The notes: generated by a model not told the origin, from the sequence alone. Counted from the first letter of the stretch, positions 39,195-48,558 are shown. The stretch: DNA of 64,000 nt from Streptosporangium sandarakinum (GCF_013409935.1 NZ_JACCCO010000001.1:1-64000), one strand, 5' to 3'. Numbers and translations are program-made.

Positions 39195-40163
39195 GTGAGT
39201 GACGACGGGTGGAGCGGCGACGTCGGCGTCTGGCGTGACACGAACCTGGAGGAGATCAGGGCGCGCCTGGCGAGCGGGTTCGACCCCGGCCGGCGGCTCT
39301 TCTGGCTGCGCTCGACGCCACTGCACCAGGCGGCCCAGGAGGGCGCGACGCAGGTGATCGAGCTGCTGCTCGCCGCGGGCGCCGAGGTCGATCCCGCCGA
39401 CCGGTACGGCGCGACCCCGCTGTGGGAGGCCGTACGGCACGGCCAGGAGGACGCCGTCCGGACGCTGCTGGACGCGGGCGCCGACCCGTGGCGGCCGTGC
39501 ATCGCCGGACGCTCCCCCGGCGTGCAGGCCCTCTTCACCGAACTGGCCGACATGTTCGCCGACCTGCCCGGGGCGCCGCGCATCGGGCACCGGCTGCGCG
39601 ACCTCCAGGAGACCGTCGACGAGATGATGTTCTCCTACGAGGACTACGCCGAGGGCTTCTGCCTGGCCTTCGTCGGCGGGGTGAGCGAGGAGGAGGTCGT
39701 CCGGCGCCTGGGGTCCTCCCCCGGCCTGTGCCCGCCGGTGGCGGCCGGCGCGCTGCGGGAGACGGAGCTGACCCGCGGCGGCGAGGTGCTGCGGGTGGCC
39801 TGCCCGCCCGGCGGCGGGGTGGTGCTCGCCCAGCCCGAAGGCTCCCTGCCGGTGCGGGACGGCGTCGCCCGGATGGTCACCACCGGGGGCGGCGTGCTGG
39901 CCGGGGCCTTCCCCGACTGCGGCTCCTCGGTGGACATCTGGCGCGACGGGTTCAACGTCGGGCGGCCCTCCGTCTACGACCAGCTCAGCGACGACAGCCC
40001 GCTGGAATTGTGGATGTGCCACTTCGGCGACTGCGGCGCGCACCCCTCCACCTCCGCCGAGCGGATCCTGGCGCTGATGACCCTGCTGACCGGCGTCTAC
40101 GTCACCGAGGAGTGGCTCTGGAGCGCGCCGATGCGGCTGGTCCCCGTCGCGTCGGCGACCTGA
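39195..40163 (+). CDS. Ankyrin-repeat protein
   Basis: A 322-residue protein. Residues about 40-100 are two ankyrin repeats (STPLHQAAQEGATQVIELLL, then GATPLWEAVRHGQEDAVRTL). The C-terminal 200 residues are a globular domain with several Cys and Trp (WMCHFGDCGAHPS) and no recognised family. Similar ankyrin-plus-unknown proteins are common in streptosporangia and streptomycetes. GTG 39195 is chosen from length, ATG 39177 and GTG 39174 are also possible. A TAGGCT box at 39135-39140 is the likely -10. Confidence 0.75.
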   Translation: MSDDGWSGDVGVWRDTNLEEIRARLASGFDPGRRLFWLRSTPLHQAAQEGATQVIELLLAAGAEVDPADRYGATPLWEAVRHGQEDAVRTLLDAGADPWRPCIAGRSPGVQALFTELADMFADLPGAPRIGHRLRDLQETVDEMMFSYEDYAEGFCLAFVGGVSEEEVVRRLGSSPGLCPPVAAGALRETELTRGGEVLRVACPPGGGVVLAQPEGSLPVRDGVARMVTTGGGVLAGAFPDCGSSVDIWRDGFNVGRPSVYDQLSDDSPLELWMCHFGDCGAHPSTSAERILALMTLLTGVYVTEEWLWSAPMRLVPVASAT

Positions 40164-40304
40164 CGGCCCGCCGGCGCGGCGGGCGGGCGCGAGGTCGGAT
40201 CCCGGGCGGGCGCGGAGCCGGGTCCCGGATGGGATCTCCGGGCGGCGCGGCGTTCGCGTTCGGGACGGGCGGGCGTGAGGCCGGGTCGGTAGAGTCGCAC
40301 GACC

Positions 40305-40853
40305 ATGGAAAAGCATACGATCACCGCGACGTGGGATGAGATCCCCGAGGACGCCGACGATCTCGCCCTGGTCAGGGGCGGCTACCGGACCTATCTCTGC
40401 TTCTGCGGCAAGCGGCTTCCCGACCGGGCCTCGGCCGAGCTGCACGCCCTGGAGACGCAGCAGTGCACCGCCTGCCTGGGCTCCACCACCGAGGACGTCG
40501 TGCCGGGCTACTCGCAGACGTGCACGGCCTGCGCCGGCACCGGCCGCCGCAAGGTCCAGGTCACCTGGAACCTCGCCTATGCCGAGGCCGAGAGGATGAT
40601 CACCCCCGACGTCGTCCGCACGATCATCGCGCCGATGAGGGAGCCGTTCCGCCTGTCGCAGGTGGCCGACGCCGTCCGCGACGCCCTGGGGCTCCCGGTG
40701 GGCCGCCTGCCGGTGGGCCCGCGGGTCCGGGAGATCCTCCGCCGGCTGGAGGCGGCGGGGGAGCTCATCCTGGTCTCGGCCCCCGACGAGATGCTGCGCG
40801 GACCCTCGGTCGTGCTCTACCGCGACCCCTACTGGCAGCACGCCTCGGACTGA
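40305..40853 (+). CDS. Zinc-finger protein with a possible winged-helix C-terminus
   Basis: A 182-residue protein. Cysteines lie in CFCGK (about 32-36), CTACLGS (54-60) and CTACAGTGRR (73-82), the last two being CxxCxG units as in DnaJ zinc fingers. The C-terminal 90 residues (FRLSQVADAVRDALGLP ... VREILRRLEAAGELIL) look like a small winged helix. No family name recognised. TAGAGT (40290-40295) lies 9 nt before the ATG, implying a very short leader. Likely nucleic-acid or protein binding. Confidence 0.7.
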   Translation: MEKHTITATWDEIPEDADDLALVRGGYRTYLCFCGKRLPDRASAELHALETQQCTACLGSTTEDVVPGYSQTCTACAGTGRRKVQVTWNLAYAEAERMITPDVVRTIIAPMREPFRLSQVADAVRDALGLPVGRLPVGPRVREILRRLEAAGELILVSAPDEMLRGPSVVLYRDPYWQHASD

Positions 40854-41050
40854 AGGCCCCGGCCGCGTCCGGGCCCGATCCGCCGCCCGGATCCGCCTCC
40901 CGGATCCGCGGCCGGCCGCGCCCCGCACGTGCCTCCCGGAACGCCGCCGGTTCGTCCTCGCGTTACCGTGATACCCGAACGGGGTATCCGGTTCCATGGG
41001 CTGCGGGCCGGTCGGTTCGCGATCCGGGAAGAAAGGAAGGGGCGACGGAC

Positions 41051-41623
41051 ATGGACCACACGGACCACGCCGGCCATGGCGGCGGCGCGCATCCGCACGG
41101 CGGCATCCACCCCGGCGGGCATGATCACACCGGCACCGGCTCCGGCGGGCACGACGGATCCCAGGGCGGCCCCCACGGCCACGGTGACGCCTCCTGGCGC
41201 ACCGCCGTACAGGCGACCCTGCACTGCCTGACCGGCTGCGCCATCGGAGAGGTCCTGGGCATGGTCATCGGGACCGCGGCCGGGCTGCACGCGGGCGCCA
41301 CCGTGGCGCTGTCGGTCGCGCTGGCCTTCGTCTTCGGCTACGCGCTCACCATGCGCGGCATGCTCAGGGCCGGCCTGAGCCTTCGCCAGGCGCTGAAGGT
41401 GGCGCTGGCCGCCGACACCGTGTCCATCGTGGTCATGGAGATCATCGACAACACCGTGATGGTCGCCGTCCCCGGGGCCATGGACGCGGGCCTGACCACC
41501 GTGCTGTTCTGGGCGTCGCTGGCCTTCTCCCTCGCCCTGGCCTTCGTGGTGACGGTGCCGGTCAACCGCTGGATGATCGCCCGCGGCCGGGGGCACGCCG
41601 TCGCCCACGCCCACCACCACTGA
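41051..41623 (+). CDS. DUF4396 membrane protein with His-rich ends
   Basis: A 190-residue membrane protein. The core carries the DUF4396 pattern with a paired Cys in ATLHCLTGCAIGEVLGM, then four hydrophobic segments to residue 180. The N-terminal 45 residues are His/Gly-rich (15 His) and the C-terminus ends VAHAHHH, suggesting metal binding. DUF4396 genes often lie near copper genes, but none is evident here. ATG 41051 has AAGGAAGGGG upstream. The longer frame starting at 40463 runs through the previous gene antiphase and is rejected. Confidence 0.8.
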   Translation: MDHTDHAGHGGGAHPHGGIHPGGHDHTGTGSGGHDGSQGGPHGHGDASWRTAVQATLHCLTGCAIGEVLGMVIGTAAGLHAGATVALSVALAFVFGYALTMRGMLRAGLSLRQALKVALAADTVSIVVMEIIDNTVMVAVPGAMDAGLTTVLFWASLAFSLALAFVVTVPVNRWMIARGRGHAVAHAHHH

Positions 41624-41750
41624 CGGCGCGAGGCGGGACGTCCCGACCCGGGCAGGCCGCAGGCGGCCACGCCCCACCTTTCCCCGTCCGGCCACGCGGC
41701 CAGGCGGGGACGTCGCCTCCAGGCGTTTCCAGGCGTTTCCGCCACAAGAC

Positions 41751-41779
41751 TTATCGGAAAGATTATTAACTATTAATCT
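41751..41779 (+). promoter_or_regulatory. Promoter of the LysR gene, leaderless start
   Basis: TTATCG (41751-41756) and TAATCT (41774-41779) with a 17-bp spacer. The GTG start at 41786 begins 6 nt after the -10. The spacer is AT-rich (GATTATTAACTAT) in an otherwise GC-rich region, with a 10-bp direct repeat AGGCGTTTCC twice just upstream (41721-41740). Confidence 0.65.
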
Positions 41780-41785
41780 GCCGGT

Positions 41786-42748
41786 GTGGACCTGGAAGTA
41801 CGTCATCTACGCGCGATCTGTGCGATCGCCGACTCGGGCAGCATCTCCAAGGCGGCGACCACGCTGAAGATGTCCCAGCCGGCGCTCGCCACGCAACTGC
41901 GGCGCATCGAGCGGATGTTCGGCGGACCGCTGTTCGAGCGGGGCCGGGACGGAGCCCGGCCCACCCAGCTCGGCGCCTGGGTGCTGGTGCGCTCGCGCTC
42001 GCTGCTGCCCGCCTTCGACGAGCTGCGCCGGGACGGCATGCGCTACGCCGGGCAGGCCGCCGAGCGGGTCACGGTCCGGGTGGGCTGCATGTCCAGCCAC
42101 CTGGCGATCAACGTCATCAAGTGCCTCGGGGAACTCCTGCCCGGCGCCGACGTCGTCGTCCGCACCGAGGAGGCCATGGACCTGCTGCCGGGGCTGCTGG
42201 AGTCCGAGCGGCTGGAGCTGGCCACCCTCGGCGACTACCCGGGGCACGAGCTGTCGCCGCCCCCGGGCGTGCGGTACGCGGGCGTCGCCGTCGAGCCGAT
42301 CTTCGTCGGGCTGGCCGAGTCCCACCCCCTCGCCGGGCGGGAGGAGATCGAGCTGCGCGACCTCGCGGCCGAGGACTGGAGCCTGCACGCGCTGGCCGAG
42401 ACCGGGCACCGGGAGCACTTCTGGGCGGCCTGCGCCGGGCAGGGCTTCACGCCGCAGATCGCCTACTCCGCCGACCTCGGCCTCGCCCTCGACCTCATCG
42501 CCTCGGCCCGGTGCGTGGGGATGTTCCAGGCGACGAGCAAGGGTTACCCCGGGATCGCCATCCGGCCCCTCACCGGGACCCCGCTGCGCTTCCGCCACAT
42601 GATCGGATGGACCGAGCTGGGTCCGGTGGCCCCGCACTCCGCCGCGCTCGTCCAGGCGGTCACCGCCGCCTACTGGGCCGGAGTGGGCCGCTCCCCGGTC
42701 TACGCCGCGTGGCTGGACCGCCACGGCCCGCTCGCCTCGCTGACCTGA
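41786..42748 (+). CDS. LysR family transcriptional regulator
   Basis: A 320-residue regulator. The N-terminal helix-turn-helix (residues 4-62) reads LEVRHLRAICAIADSGSISK then AATTLKMSQPALATQLRRIE, and the rest is the two-lobed effector domain with VRVGCMSSHLAINV at its start. GTG 41786 fits both the domain start and a leaderless promoter. LysR regulators usually control a divergent neighbour. Here the neighbour (DUF4396) runs in the same direction, so the target is unclear. Confidence 0.92.
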   Translation: MDLEVRHLRAICAIADSGSISKAATTLKMSQPALATQLRRIERMFGGPLFERGRDGARPTQLGAWVLVRSRSLLPAFDELRRDGMRYAGQAAERVTVRVGCMSSHLAINVIKCLGELLPGADVVVRTEEAMDLLPGLLESERLELATLGDYPGHELSPPPGVRYAGVAVEPIFVGLAESHPLAGREEIELRDLAAEDWSLHALAETGHREHFWAACAGQGFTPQIAYSADLGLALDLIASARCVGMFQATSKGYPGIAIRPLTGTPLRFRHMIGWTELGPVAPHSAALVQAVTAAYWAGVGRSPVYAAWLDRHGPLASLT

Positions 42749-43055
42749 GGCCCGCCCGGCGTTCGCCGAGCGCGCCCGAGGCCGCCCCGGCCCACCGGAG
42801 GTCTGCCCGGACCCGGTTGAAGCCCCGCCCGAATCCGGCTGAGGCCCGCCCGGCCCCACCGCCCCGCCTTCCCCATATGGCCGGGTTATGCAATTTCGTG
42901 GGGTACTCGGCCCGCCGCGGCGATGTCAGTTTTGGTCCAGCCCGAACCGTCGGAACGCCTCCCGGCGGGGCTCCCCCACGGGGCCCGCCAACGGGCGTCC
43001 CGGGCTCCTCGCGTCCCTCCACCCCCCAGGGGAAACCGAGAAGGAGTCACCCCGC
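42749..43055. other. Gene-free spacer with degenerate GC repeats
   Basis: About 307 bp with no credible gene. Positions 42790-42860 contain degenerate repeats of GCCCG and CCGGxTGAxGCCC. From 42870 to 42955 the sequence is AT-richer (GGTTATGCAATTTCG) and should hold the promoter of the secreted protease. Confidence 0.5.
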
Positions 43056-45137
43056 GTGAATTCCAAGGCCAAACTGGGCGCGGTCGCCGTACTGGCGACC
43101 GTCGCCATGACCACGGGCCCGGCGGCGAGCGCCGCCGTCCCCGCCGCCGCGGCGCAGGCGGTCCCCGCCGCCCGCACCGCGCCCGCCGACCCGCCGGCGT
43201 TCGCGCCGCCCGGCCCCGAGGCGCGCAGGCGCGCGGCCGCCAGCGCCGCCGACGCCCTCTCCGCCAGGTCCGGCGCGCTGTTCAAGAGCCCCGACGACAC
43301 CTTCACCCTGGCCAGGACCGTCATCGGAACCCGCGGCCTGCAGTACCTCACCTACGCGCGCACCTACCGCGGGCTGCCGGTCTACGGCGGCGACGTGATC
43401 GTCGCCACCGACGGCACGGGCGACCAGGTCGGGTCCGTGGTCTCGGGCCAGCAGGCCGAGATCAAGGTGGACGTGAAGAGCAAGATCGGCGCCGACGCCG
43501 CGGCCGCCACCGCCCGCCGCCTGCTGCCGACCGTGGAGAGCACCGACACGCCCCGCCTCGTCGTCCACGCCGCCGGTCCGCGGCCCCGCACGGCGTGGGA
43601 GGTCGTGGTCACCGGAGCCGCCGCGAACGGCACTCCGAGCGTGCTGCACGTCTTCGTGGACGCCCGGGACGGCTCGGTCGTCGACTCCTACGACGACGTG
43701 CGCGCCGGCACCGGCAACTCCTTCTACAACGGCAACCCGGTGACCATCCAGACCTCCGGCTCCGGCGGGTCCTACTCGATGACCGACGGCACCCGGCCGG
43801 GCCTGCGCTGCGGCGGGCAGAACGGCGCCGCCTACACCGGCGCCGACGACTCCTGGGGCAACGGGCGGGGAACCGACCTGGAGACCGCCTGCGTGGACGC
43901 GCTGTACGCCGCCCAGCAGGAGTGGGACATGCTGCGCTCCTGGCTGGGCCGCAACGGGTTCAACGGCTCGGGCGGCGCGTACCCGGCCCGGGTCGGGCTG
44001 ACCGACGTCAACGCCTACTGGAACGGCTCCTACACCAACTTCGGGCGCAACCAGGCCGGCAGCCAGCAGGCCACGCCGATGGACGTGGTGGCCCACGAGT
44101 TCGGCCACGCGATCTTCCAGTTCTCCGGGTCCGGCGGCGCGGGCAGCGGCAACGAGGCCGGCGGCCTGAACGAGTCGACCGGTGACATCTTCGGCGCGCT
44201 GACCGAGCACTTCGCCGCCAACTCCGCCGACCCGCCGGACTACACGGTCGGCGAGGAGGTCAACCTCACCGGCAGCGGCCCGATCCGCAACATGTACAAC
44301 CCGGGCGCACTGGGCGACCCGAACTGCTACAGCTCCGCCATTCCCAACACCGAGGTGCACGCGGCGGCCGGCCCGCAGAACCACTGGTTCTACCTGCTGG
44401 CCGAGGGCAGCAACCCGGCGGGCAAGCCGTCCAGCCCCGTCTGCTCCGGCCCGTCCCTGACCGGCGTCGGCATCCAGAAGGCCGGGCAGATCTTCATGGC
44501 CGGGCTGAACAGCAAGACCACCCCGTGGACGCACGCCAAGGCCCGCGCCGCCACCGTGGCCGCGGCCCGGCAGCTCTTCCCCGGCGGCTGCACCGAGGTC
44601 AACGCGGTCAAGGCCGCCTGGTCCGCCGTCAGCGTCCCGGCGCAGAGCGGTGAGCCGACCTGCACCCCGAACCCGACCGGCAACGACTTCTCGGTCGCGG
44701 TGAGCCCGTCCTCGGCCACGGTGCAGCCCGGCGGGTCGGCGACCGCGACGCTGTCCACCCAGGTGACCTCCGGGAACGCGCAGACCATCACGCTGAGCGC
44801 CTCGGGCCTGCCCTCCGGGGCGACCGCGTCCTTCAGCCCGGCCTCCATCAGCTCCGGCCAGTCCGCCACCGTCACGGTCGCCACCTCGGCGAACACTCCG
44901 GCGGGGACGTACGCGGTCACCCTCACCGCGACCGGTCCGGACGCCGGCCACACGGCGCAGCTCACCCTCACCGTCGGCGGCGACGGCCAGGGCGGCGGCA
45001 CCTGGGCGGCCTGGACCTCCTACGCCGTGGGCGACACGGTGACCTACAACGGCGTCGGCTACCGGTGCCTGCAGGGGCACACCTCGGTGCCCGGCTGGGA
45101 GCCGCCGAACGTCCCGGCGCTGTGGCAGCGGACCTGA
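43056..45137 (+). CDS. Secreted M4 (thermolysin-like) metalloprotease with CBM5/12 domain
   Basis: A 693-residue exported zinc protease. It has a Sec signal peptide (to about A27), an FTP/PepSY propeptide (about 50-215), and the M4 catalytic domain with zinc ligands H347, H351 and E373 (VAHEFGHAIF, NESTGDIFG) and the catalytic His in NTEVHAAAGPQNHWFYLL (H435). An Ig-like domain follows (about 507-592), then a chitin-binding CBM5/12 module with WAAWTSYAVGDTVTYNGVGY and W691-type aromatics. The GTG start has AAGGAG 9 nt upstream. The binding module suggests action on fungal or insect material, by inference. A strong terminator follows. Confidence 0.93.
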   Translation: MNSKAKLGAVAVLATVAMTTGPAASAAVPAAAAQAVPAARTAPADPPAFAPPGPEARRRAAASAADALSARSGALFKSPDDTFTLARTVIGTRGLQYLTYARTYRGLPVYGGDVIVATDGTGDQVGSVVSGQQAEIKVDVKSKIGADAAAATARRLLPTVESTDTPRLVVHAAGPRPRTAWEVVVTGAAANGTPSVLHVFVDARDGSVVDSYDDVRAGTGNSFYNGNPVTIQTSGSGGSYSMTDGTRPGLRCGGQNGAAYTGADDSWGNGRGTDLETACVDALYAAQQEWDMLRSWLGRNGFNGSGGAYPARVGLTDVNAYWNGSYTNFGRNQAGSQQATPMDVVAHEFGHAIFQFSGSGGAGSGNEAGGLNESTGDIFGALTEHFAANSADPPDYTVGEEVNLTGSGPIRNMYNPGALGDPNCYSSAIPNTEVHAAAGPQNHWFYLLAEGSNPAGKPSSPVCSGPSLTGVGIQKAGQIFMAGLNSKTTPWTHAKARAATVAAARQLFPGGCTEVNAVKAAWSAVSVPAQSGEPTCTPNPTGNDFSVAVSPSSATVQPGGSATATLSTQVTSGNAQTITLSASGLPSGATASFSPASISSGQSATVTVATSANTPAGTYAVTLTATGPDAGHTAQLTLTVGGDGQGGGTWAAWTSYAVGDTVTYNGVGYRCLQGHTSVPGWEPPNVPALWQRT

Positions 45138-45159
45138 CCCGCTGACGGCTCCGCGACCC

Positions 45160-45193
45160 GGTACGGCGGGCGGCCACGGCCGCCCGCCGTACC
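45160..45193 (+). terminator. Terminator of the M4 protease gene
   Basis: GGTACGGCGGGCGGCC (45160-45175) and GGCCGCCCGCCGTACC (45178-45193) form a perfect 16-bp inverted repeat, followed by CGTTTCTCCCTC. Confidence 0.8.
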
Positions 45194-45418
45194 CGTTTCT
45201 CCCTCTCCTCCGCTCACGGGTTCTCCGCCGTGACCTGCCCCGGACGGTCGGTATGGTGAATGACCTGACGAAAAGGGGTAGGTACGCGCTTCTGAACAGC
45301 GGAAAGTGCTCCCCGACGGAGAGAACGAGGCGGTAACGATGACTCCCATCCCTCGGCCGACGCCGCTCGGAACCCGGCACGGCGCTGGACGGACCGGCAC
45401 GCGCCGGCTTCCGGTCCT

Positions 45419-46885
45419 GTGAGCGCCGGGGCCCGGCAGGGAGGCACCTCGACCACGCGGGACGACCAGGCCGCCGACCCGCGCCGCTGGAAGGCGCTGA
45501 GCGTCTGCCTGGTGGCGGGTTTCATGACGCTGCTGGACGTCAGCATCGTCAACGTCGCCCTGCCCTCCATCCGCACCGGCCTCGAAGCCCCGCAGAGCGA
45601 CCTGCAGTGGGTGGTCTCCGGCTACGCGCTCACCTTCGGGCTGGTCCTGGTGCCCGCCGGGCGGTTCGGCGACATGTACGGCCGGCGCAACGCCTTCGCC
45701 TTCGGCGTCGCCCTGTTCACCCTGTCCAGCGCCGCCGCCGGGATCGCGCAGAACTCGACCTGGCTGGTCGTCGCCCGGCTCGTCCAGGGCATCGCGGGCG
45801 GGCTGATCAACCCTCAGGTCAGCGGGCTCATCCAGCAGCTCTTCCGGGGCGCCGAGCGGGGCAAGGCGTTCGGGCTGCTCGGCGCCACCATCGGCATATC
45901 CACGGCCATCGGCCCGATGCTCGGCGGCGTGATCATCCGCCTCGGCGGCGAACAGGACGGCTGGCGCTACGTCTTCGACGTCAACGTGCCGATCGGCGTC
46001 CTCGCCATCGTCCTGGCCTACCGCTACATCCCCAAACCGGCGGAGAAACGGCCGCGCAAGAGCATGGACCCGGTCGGCGTGCTGCTGCTGGGCATCGGCG
46101 TGGTGCTGATCCTGCTGCCGCTGGTGGAGAGCCAGGAGTGGCACGGCACGGTGAAGTGGCTGCTGCCGGCCGCCGGGGTCGCGGTGCTCGGCGTCTTCGT
46201 GGCCTGGGAGCGCCGGTACGCCCGTCGCGGTGAGCCGGTCGTCGACCTGGCGCTGTTCCGCAGGCGCTCCTACGGCCTCGGCGCCCTGATCGCGGCGCTC
46301 TATTTCGCGGGCTTCACCGCGATCTTCTTCATCCTGACCCTCTACCTGCAGGAGGGCCTGCACTACTCGCCGCTGGCGGCGGGGCTGGCGAGCACGCCGT
46401 TCGCGGCGGGGTCGGCCGCGGCCTCGGTGTTCGGCGGCCGGATCGTCACCCGGCTCGGCCGCCCACTGGTGGCGGTGGGCCTGGTGCTGGTCGGTGTCGG
46501 CCTCATCGCCGTGGAGATCGCCGTACGGTTGGTGCCCGGCCAGCACGTGGCCTGGGCGATCGCGGTGCCGCTGCTGGTCGCCGGCGTGGGCAGCGGACTG
46601 GTGATCTCCCCCAACCAGACGCTCACCCTGTCGGAGGTCCCGGTGGCCCACGCCGGAAGCGCCGGCGGCGTGCTGCAGACCGGGCAGCGCATCGGCACCG
46701 CCGTCGGCATCGCCGTGGTCGGCTCGGCGTTCTTCACCCAGGTGGCCTCCTCCCACGGCGACTACGCCACGGCGTTCCGGCACGCGCTGTACGTCACCAT
46801 CGGGTTCGTGGTGGTGACGCTGGCGGTGGCCTTCGCCGACATCCTGGCCGACCGCCGCTCCCCCGGGGAACGACCGGTCCACTGA
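45419..46885 (+). CDS. MFS exporter, DHA2-like
   Basis: A 488-residue membrane transporter with about 14 hydrophobic segments. Signs are LLDVSIVNVALPSI in helix 1, motif A GRFGDMYGRRNAF and motif C-like GISTAIGPMLGGVIIRLGG. Typical substrates are drugs or signalling metabolites, not predictable here. GTG 45419 is used. The ribosome-binding site is poor, and other starts within 30 codons are possible. Not linked to a regulator gene. Confidence 0.9.
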   Translation: MSAGARQGGTSTTRDDQAADPRRWKALSVCLVAGFMTLLDVSIVNVALPSIRTGLEAPQSDLQWVVSGYALTFGLVLVPAGRFGDMYGRRNAFAFGVALFTLSSAAAGIAQNSTWLVVARLVQGIAGGLINPQVSGLIQQLFRGAERGKAFGLLGATIGISTAIGPMLGGVIIRLGGEQDGWRYVFDVNVPIGVLAIVLAYRYIPKPAEKRPRKSMDPVGVLLLGIGVVLILLPLVESQEWHGTVKWLLPAAGVAVLGVFVAWERRYARRGEPVVDLALFRRRSYGLGALIAALYFAGFTAIFFILTLYLQEGLHYSPLAAGLASTPFAAGSAAASVFGGRIVTRLGRPLVAVGLVLVGVGLIAVEIAVRLVPGQHVAWAIAVPLLVAGVGSGLVISPNQTLTLSEVPVAHAGSAGGVLQTGQRIGTAVGIAVVGSAFFTQVASSHGDYATAFRHALYVTIGFVVVTLAVAFADILADRRSPGERPVH

Positions 46886-46888
46886 TCG

Positions 46889-46948
46889 CGTACGGCGGGC
46901 GAGGCCGGACCACGACCGGCGGGCGGTCCGGCGCCCGCTCGCCGTACG
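46889..46948 (+). terminator. Terminator of the MFS gene
   Basis: Outer arms CGTACGGCGGGCG (46889-46901) and CGCTCGCCGTACG (46936-46948) pair with one mismatch, and inside them GGCCGGACC pairs with GGTCCGGC. It begins 4 nt after the stop codon. The outer arm resembles that of the terminator at 45160. Confidence 0.65.
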
Positions 46949-47084
46949 GCACGCCCGCTTCTCGAACCCGTCCTCGGGAACCTGCGAGACGTGCTCGGCC
47001 CCGACCTCGTCGTCGTACCGTCCGTGCGGCGGCGGAGCGATGTTCTCCCTGAGGTGGCGCATCGCCACTCCGGGCTGCTCCGAC

Positions 47085-47731
47085 CGTACGATCAGACGCC
47101 GCGTCAACTACTGGGCCCAGATTGGAACAGCTGAGAAGATCCACGCGCTCGCCCTACAGGCGTACGACCGTATGATCGGCCTGCAACTCGACGAACTCTC
47201 CGTGGATGGCTGCATCACCAGGGCACCTGGCGGCGAGGAGAGCGCCGGTCGCTCCCCGGTGGACCGAGGCAAACAGGGCCTGAAGCGTTCGGTGGCCACC
47301 GAAGCCACCGGCGTCCCGCTCGGCATCGTCTCGGCCGGTGCCAACCGGCACGATTCCCCGCTGCTCGTGCCCACCCTGAAGGTCGCCAAGGAACAGGTCG
47401 GCGAGCTGCCCGACCGGGTCAACGTGAACCTGGACCGCGGCTACGACAGCGACAAGACCCGTTCTGCGCTTGGGGAGTCGGGCTTCACCGGCGAGATCGC
47501 CCGCAAAGGCATCCCCGCCCCGATCCAGGCCGGCAAGAGGTGGGTGGTGGAGCGGAGCCACGCATGGATGAACGGCTTCGGCAAGTTGCGGCGCTGTACC
47601 GAGCAGCGCAGCCGCGTCGTGGCTTCTATCTCCACCTGTCCGCAGCGATCGTCATGCTGCGTATGCTCATCCGCCGCGCGACCCCGCGCTACCGCTGGGA
47701 CGGCCGCCCCACCACCCGACGCCTCAAGTGA
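47085..47731 (+). pseudogene. Frameshifted, 5'-truncated IS5-family transposase
   Basis: The plus frame from about 47085 reads RTIRRRVNYWAQIG and then QLDELSVDGCITRAPGGEES, GRSPVDRGKQGLKRSVATEA, SAGANRHDSPLL, LDRGYDSDKTRSAL and RWVVERSHAWMNGFGKLRRC, a DDE transposase. Near 47611 a single missing base shifts the frame, and the C-terminus continues in another frame as FYLHLSAAIVMLRMLIRR to the stop at 47731. The N-terminal DNA-binding part is missing. No terminal inverted repeats could be paired, so the element is dead and partial. Confidence 0.8.
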
Positions 47732-47749
47732 TCCATTTGCCGGTCGGTC

Positions 47750-48514
47750 TCAGCCCCAGTCCTGCAGCTGCTGGAGCAGGTCGGCGTCGCCCTCCATCCG
47801 CAGCGAGCCAGCCGGGATGCGCATGTACATGAGCAGGGCCATCTCGCTCGCCGTGCCGTAGATGGCGGCGGTGGGCTTGCTCTCGGCGGCCTCCGCCGCG
47901 GTGAGGCGGGTGAAGCGGGAACCGGCGGCGTCCACCGTCTGGCGCCAGGAGCCAGCCTCGGCTGCGTGGTAGTCCATGGTGGCGGGCTCGCCCGGCCACG
48001 GGACCGTGCCGGTGCAGACGGTGGCGAGGAACTCCTCGATGGCGTCGCCCGCCTCGGTCGTCGGCAGCTCCTGCGGGGTACCGGAGGCCAGCTGGGCGTC
48101 GTAGGTGTGGATCAGCGACTCCGGGACGCGGCGGCGGGCCACGGCGGCCACCGTGTGCGGCGAGGCCAGCGGCTCCCACCAGGCCCAGCAGCCCCGGTCC
48201 GGGCCGGCCTCGCGCAGAGCAGTAAGCAGCTGCTCCGTCGAGTCGGCCAGCCAGGTTATGAGGGCCTCGCGCTCCCTGGGCGCCGCCAGCCCGTCCTTGC
48301 TCGGCCGCTCGTCGCCCGGCGCGGTGTTCAGCACGATGTAGGCCCAGAAGCGGTCCCCCTCACTGAGGTGGTTCGCCAGGTCGTACAGCGTCCAGCCCGG
48401 GCAGGACGGGACATCGGCGTCGAGGCTGGGGGCCGCGGCGACGGTGGCGCGGAACGCGGCGGACCGCTCGTCAATCATCCGCAGCAGGGTGGGGAAGTAG
48501 GGATGCTCAGGCAC
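47750..48514 (-). CDS. MDMPI-type mycothiol-dependent maleylpyruvate isomerase family protein
   Basis: A 254-residue protein of the DinB/MDMPI superfamily. It has the N-terminal helix bundle with VPSCPGWTLYDLANHLSEG, the usual opening of mycothiol-dependent maleylpyruvate isomerase-like proteins, and metal-ligand-type His residues (NHLSE, ESLIHTYDAQ). Substrate unknown. GTG 48514 is the start. A complete IS5-family element begins 45 bp upstream of it, and an IS remnant ends 19 bp after its stop, so its regulation may have been changed by insertion. Confidence 0.8.
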   Translation of the reverse strand: MPEHPYFPTLLRMIDERSAAFRATVAAAPSLDADVPSCPGWTLYDLANHLSEGDRFWAYIVLNTAPGDERPSKDGLAAPREREALITWLADSTEQLLTALREAGPDRGCWAWWEPLASPHTVAAVARRRVPESLIHTYDAQLASGTPQELPTTEAGDAIEEFLATVCTGTVPWPGEPATMDYHAAEAGSWRQTVDAAGSRFTRLTAAEAAESKPTAAIYGTASEMALLMYMRIPAGSLRMEGDADLLQQLQDWG

Positions 48515-48558
48515 GCAGACCTTGTATCACCCGGACCGGGACTCTCGCACTCGATTAA

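Noticed and set aside
43047..45380. 777-codon minus-strand frame opposite the M4 protease
   Set aside because: Antisense shadow. The M4 zinc motifs are on the plus strand.
46960..47084. Short minus-strand frame (MRHLRENIAPPPHGRYDDEVGA)
   Set aside because: About 45 codons without a ribosome-binding site or recognisable family, next to a truncated IS. Too weak to call a gene.
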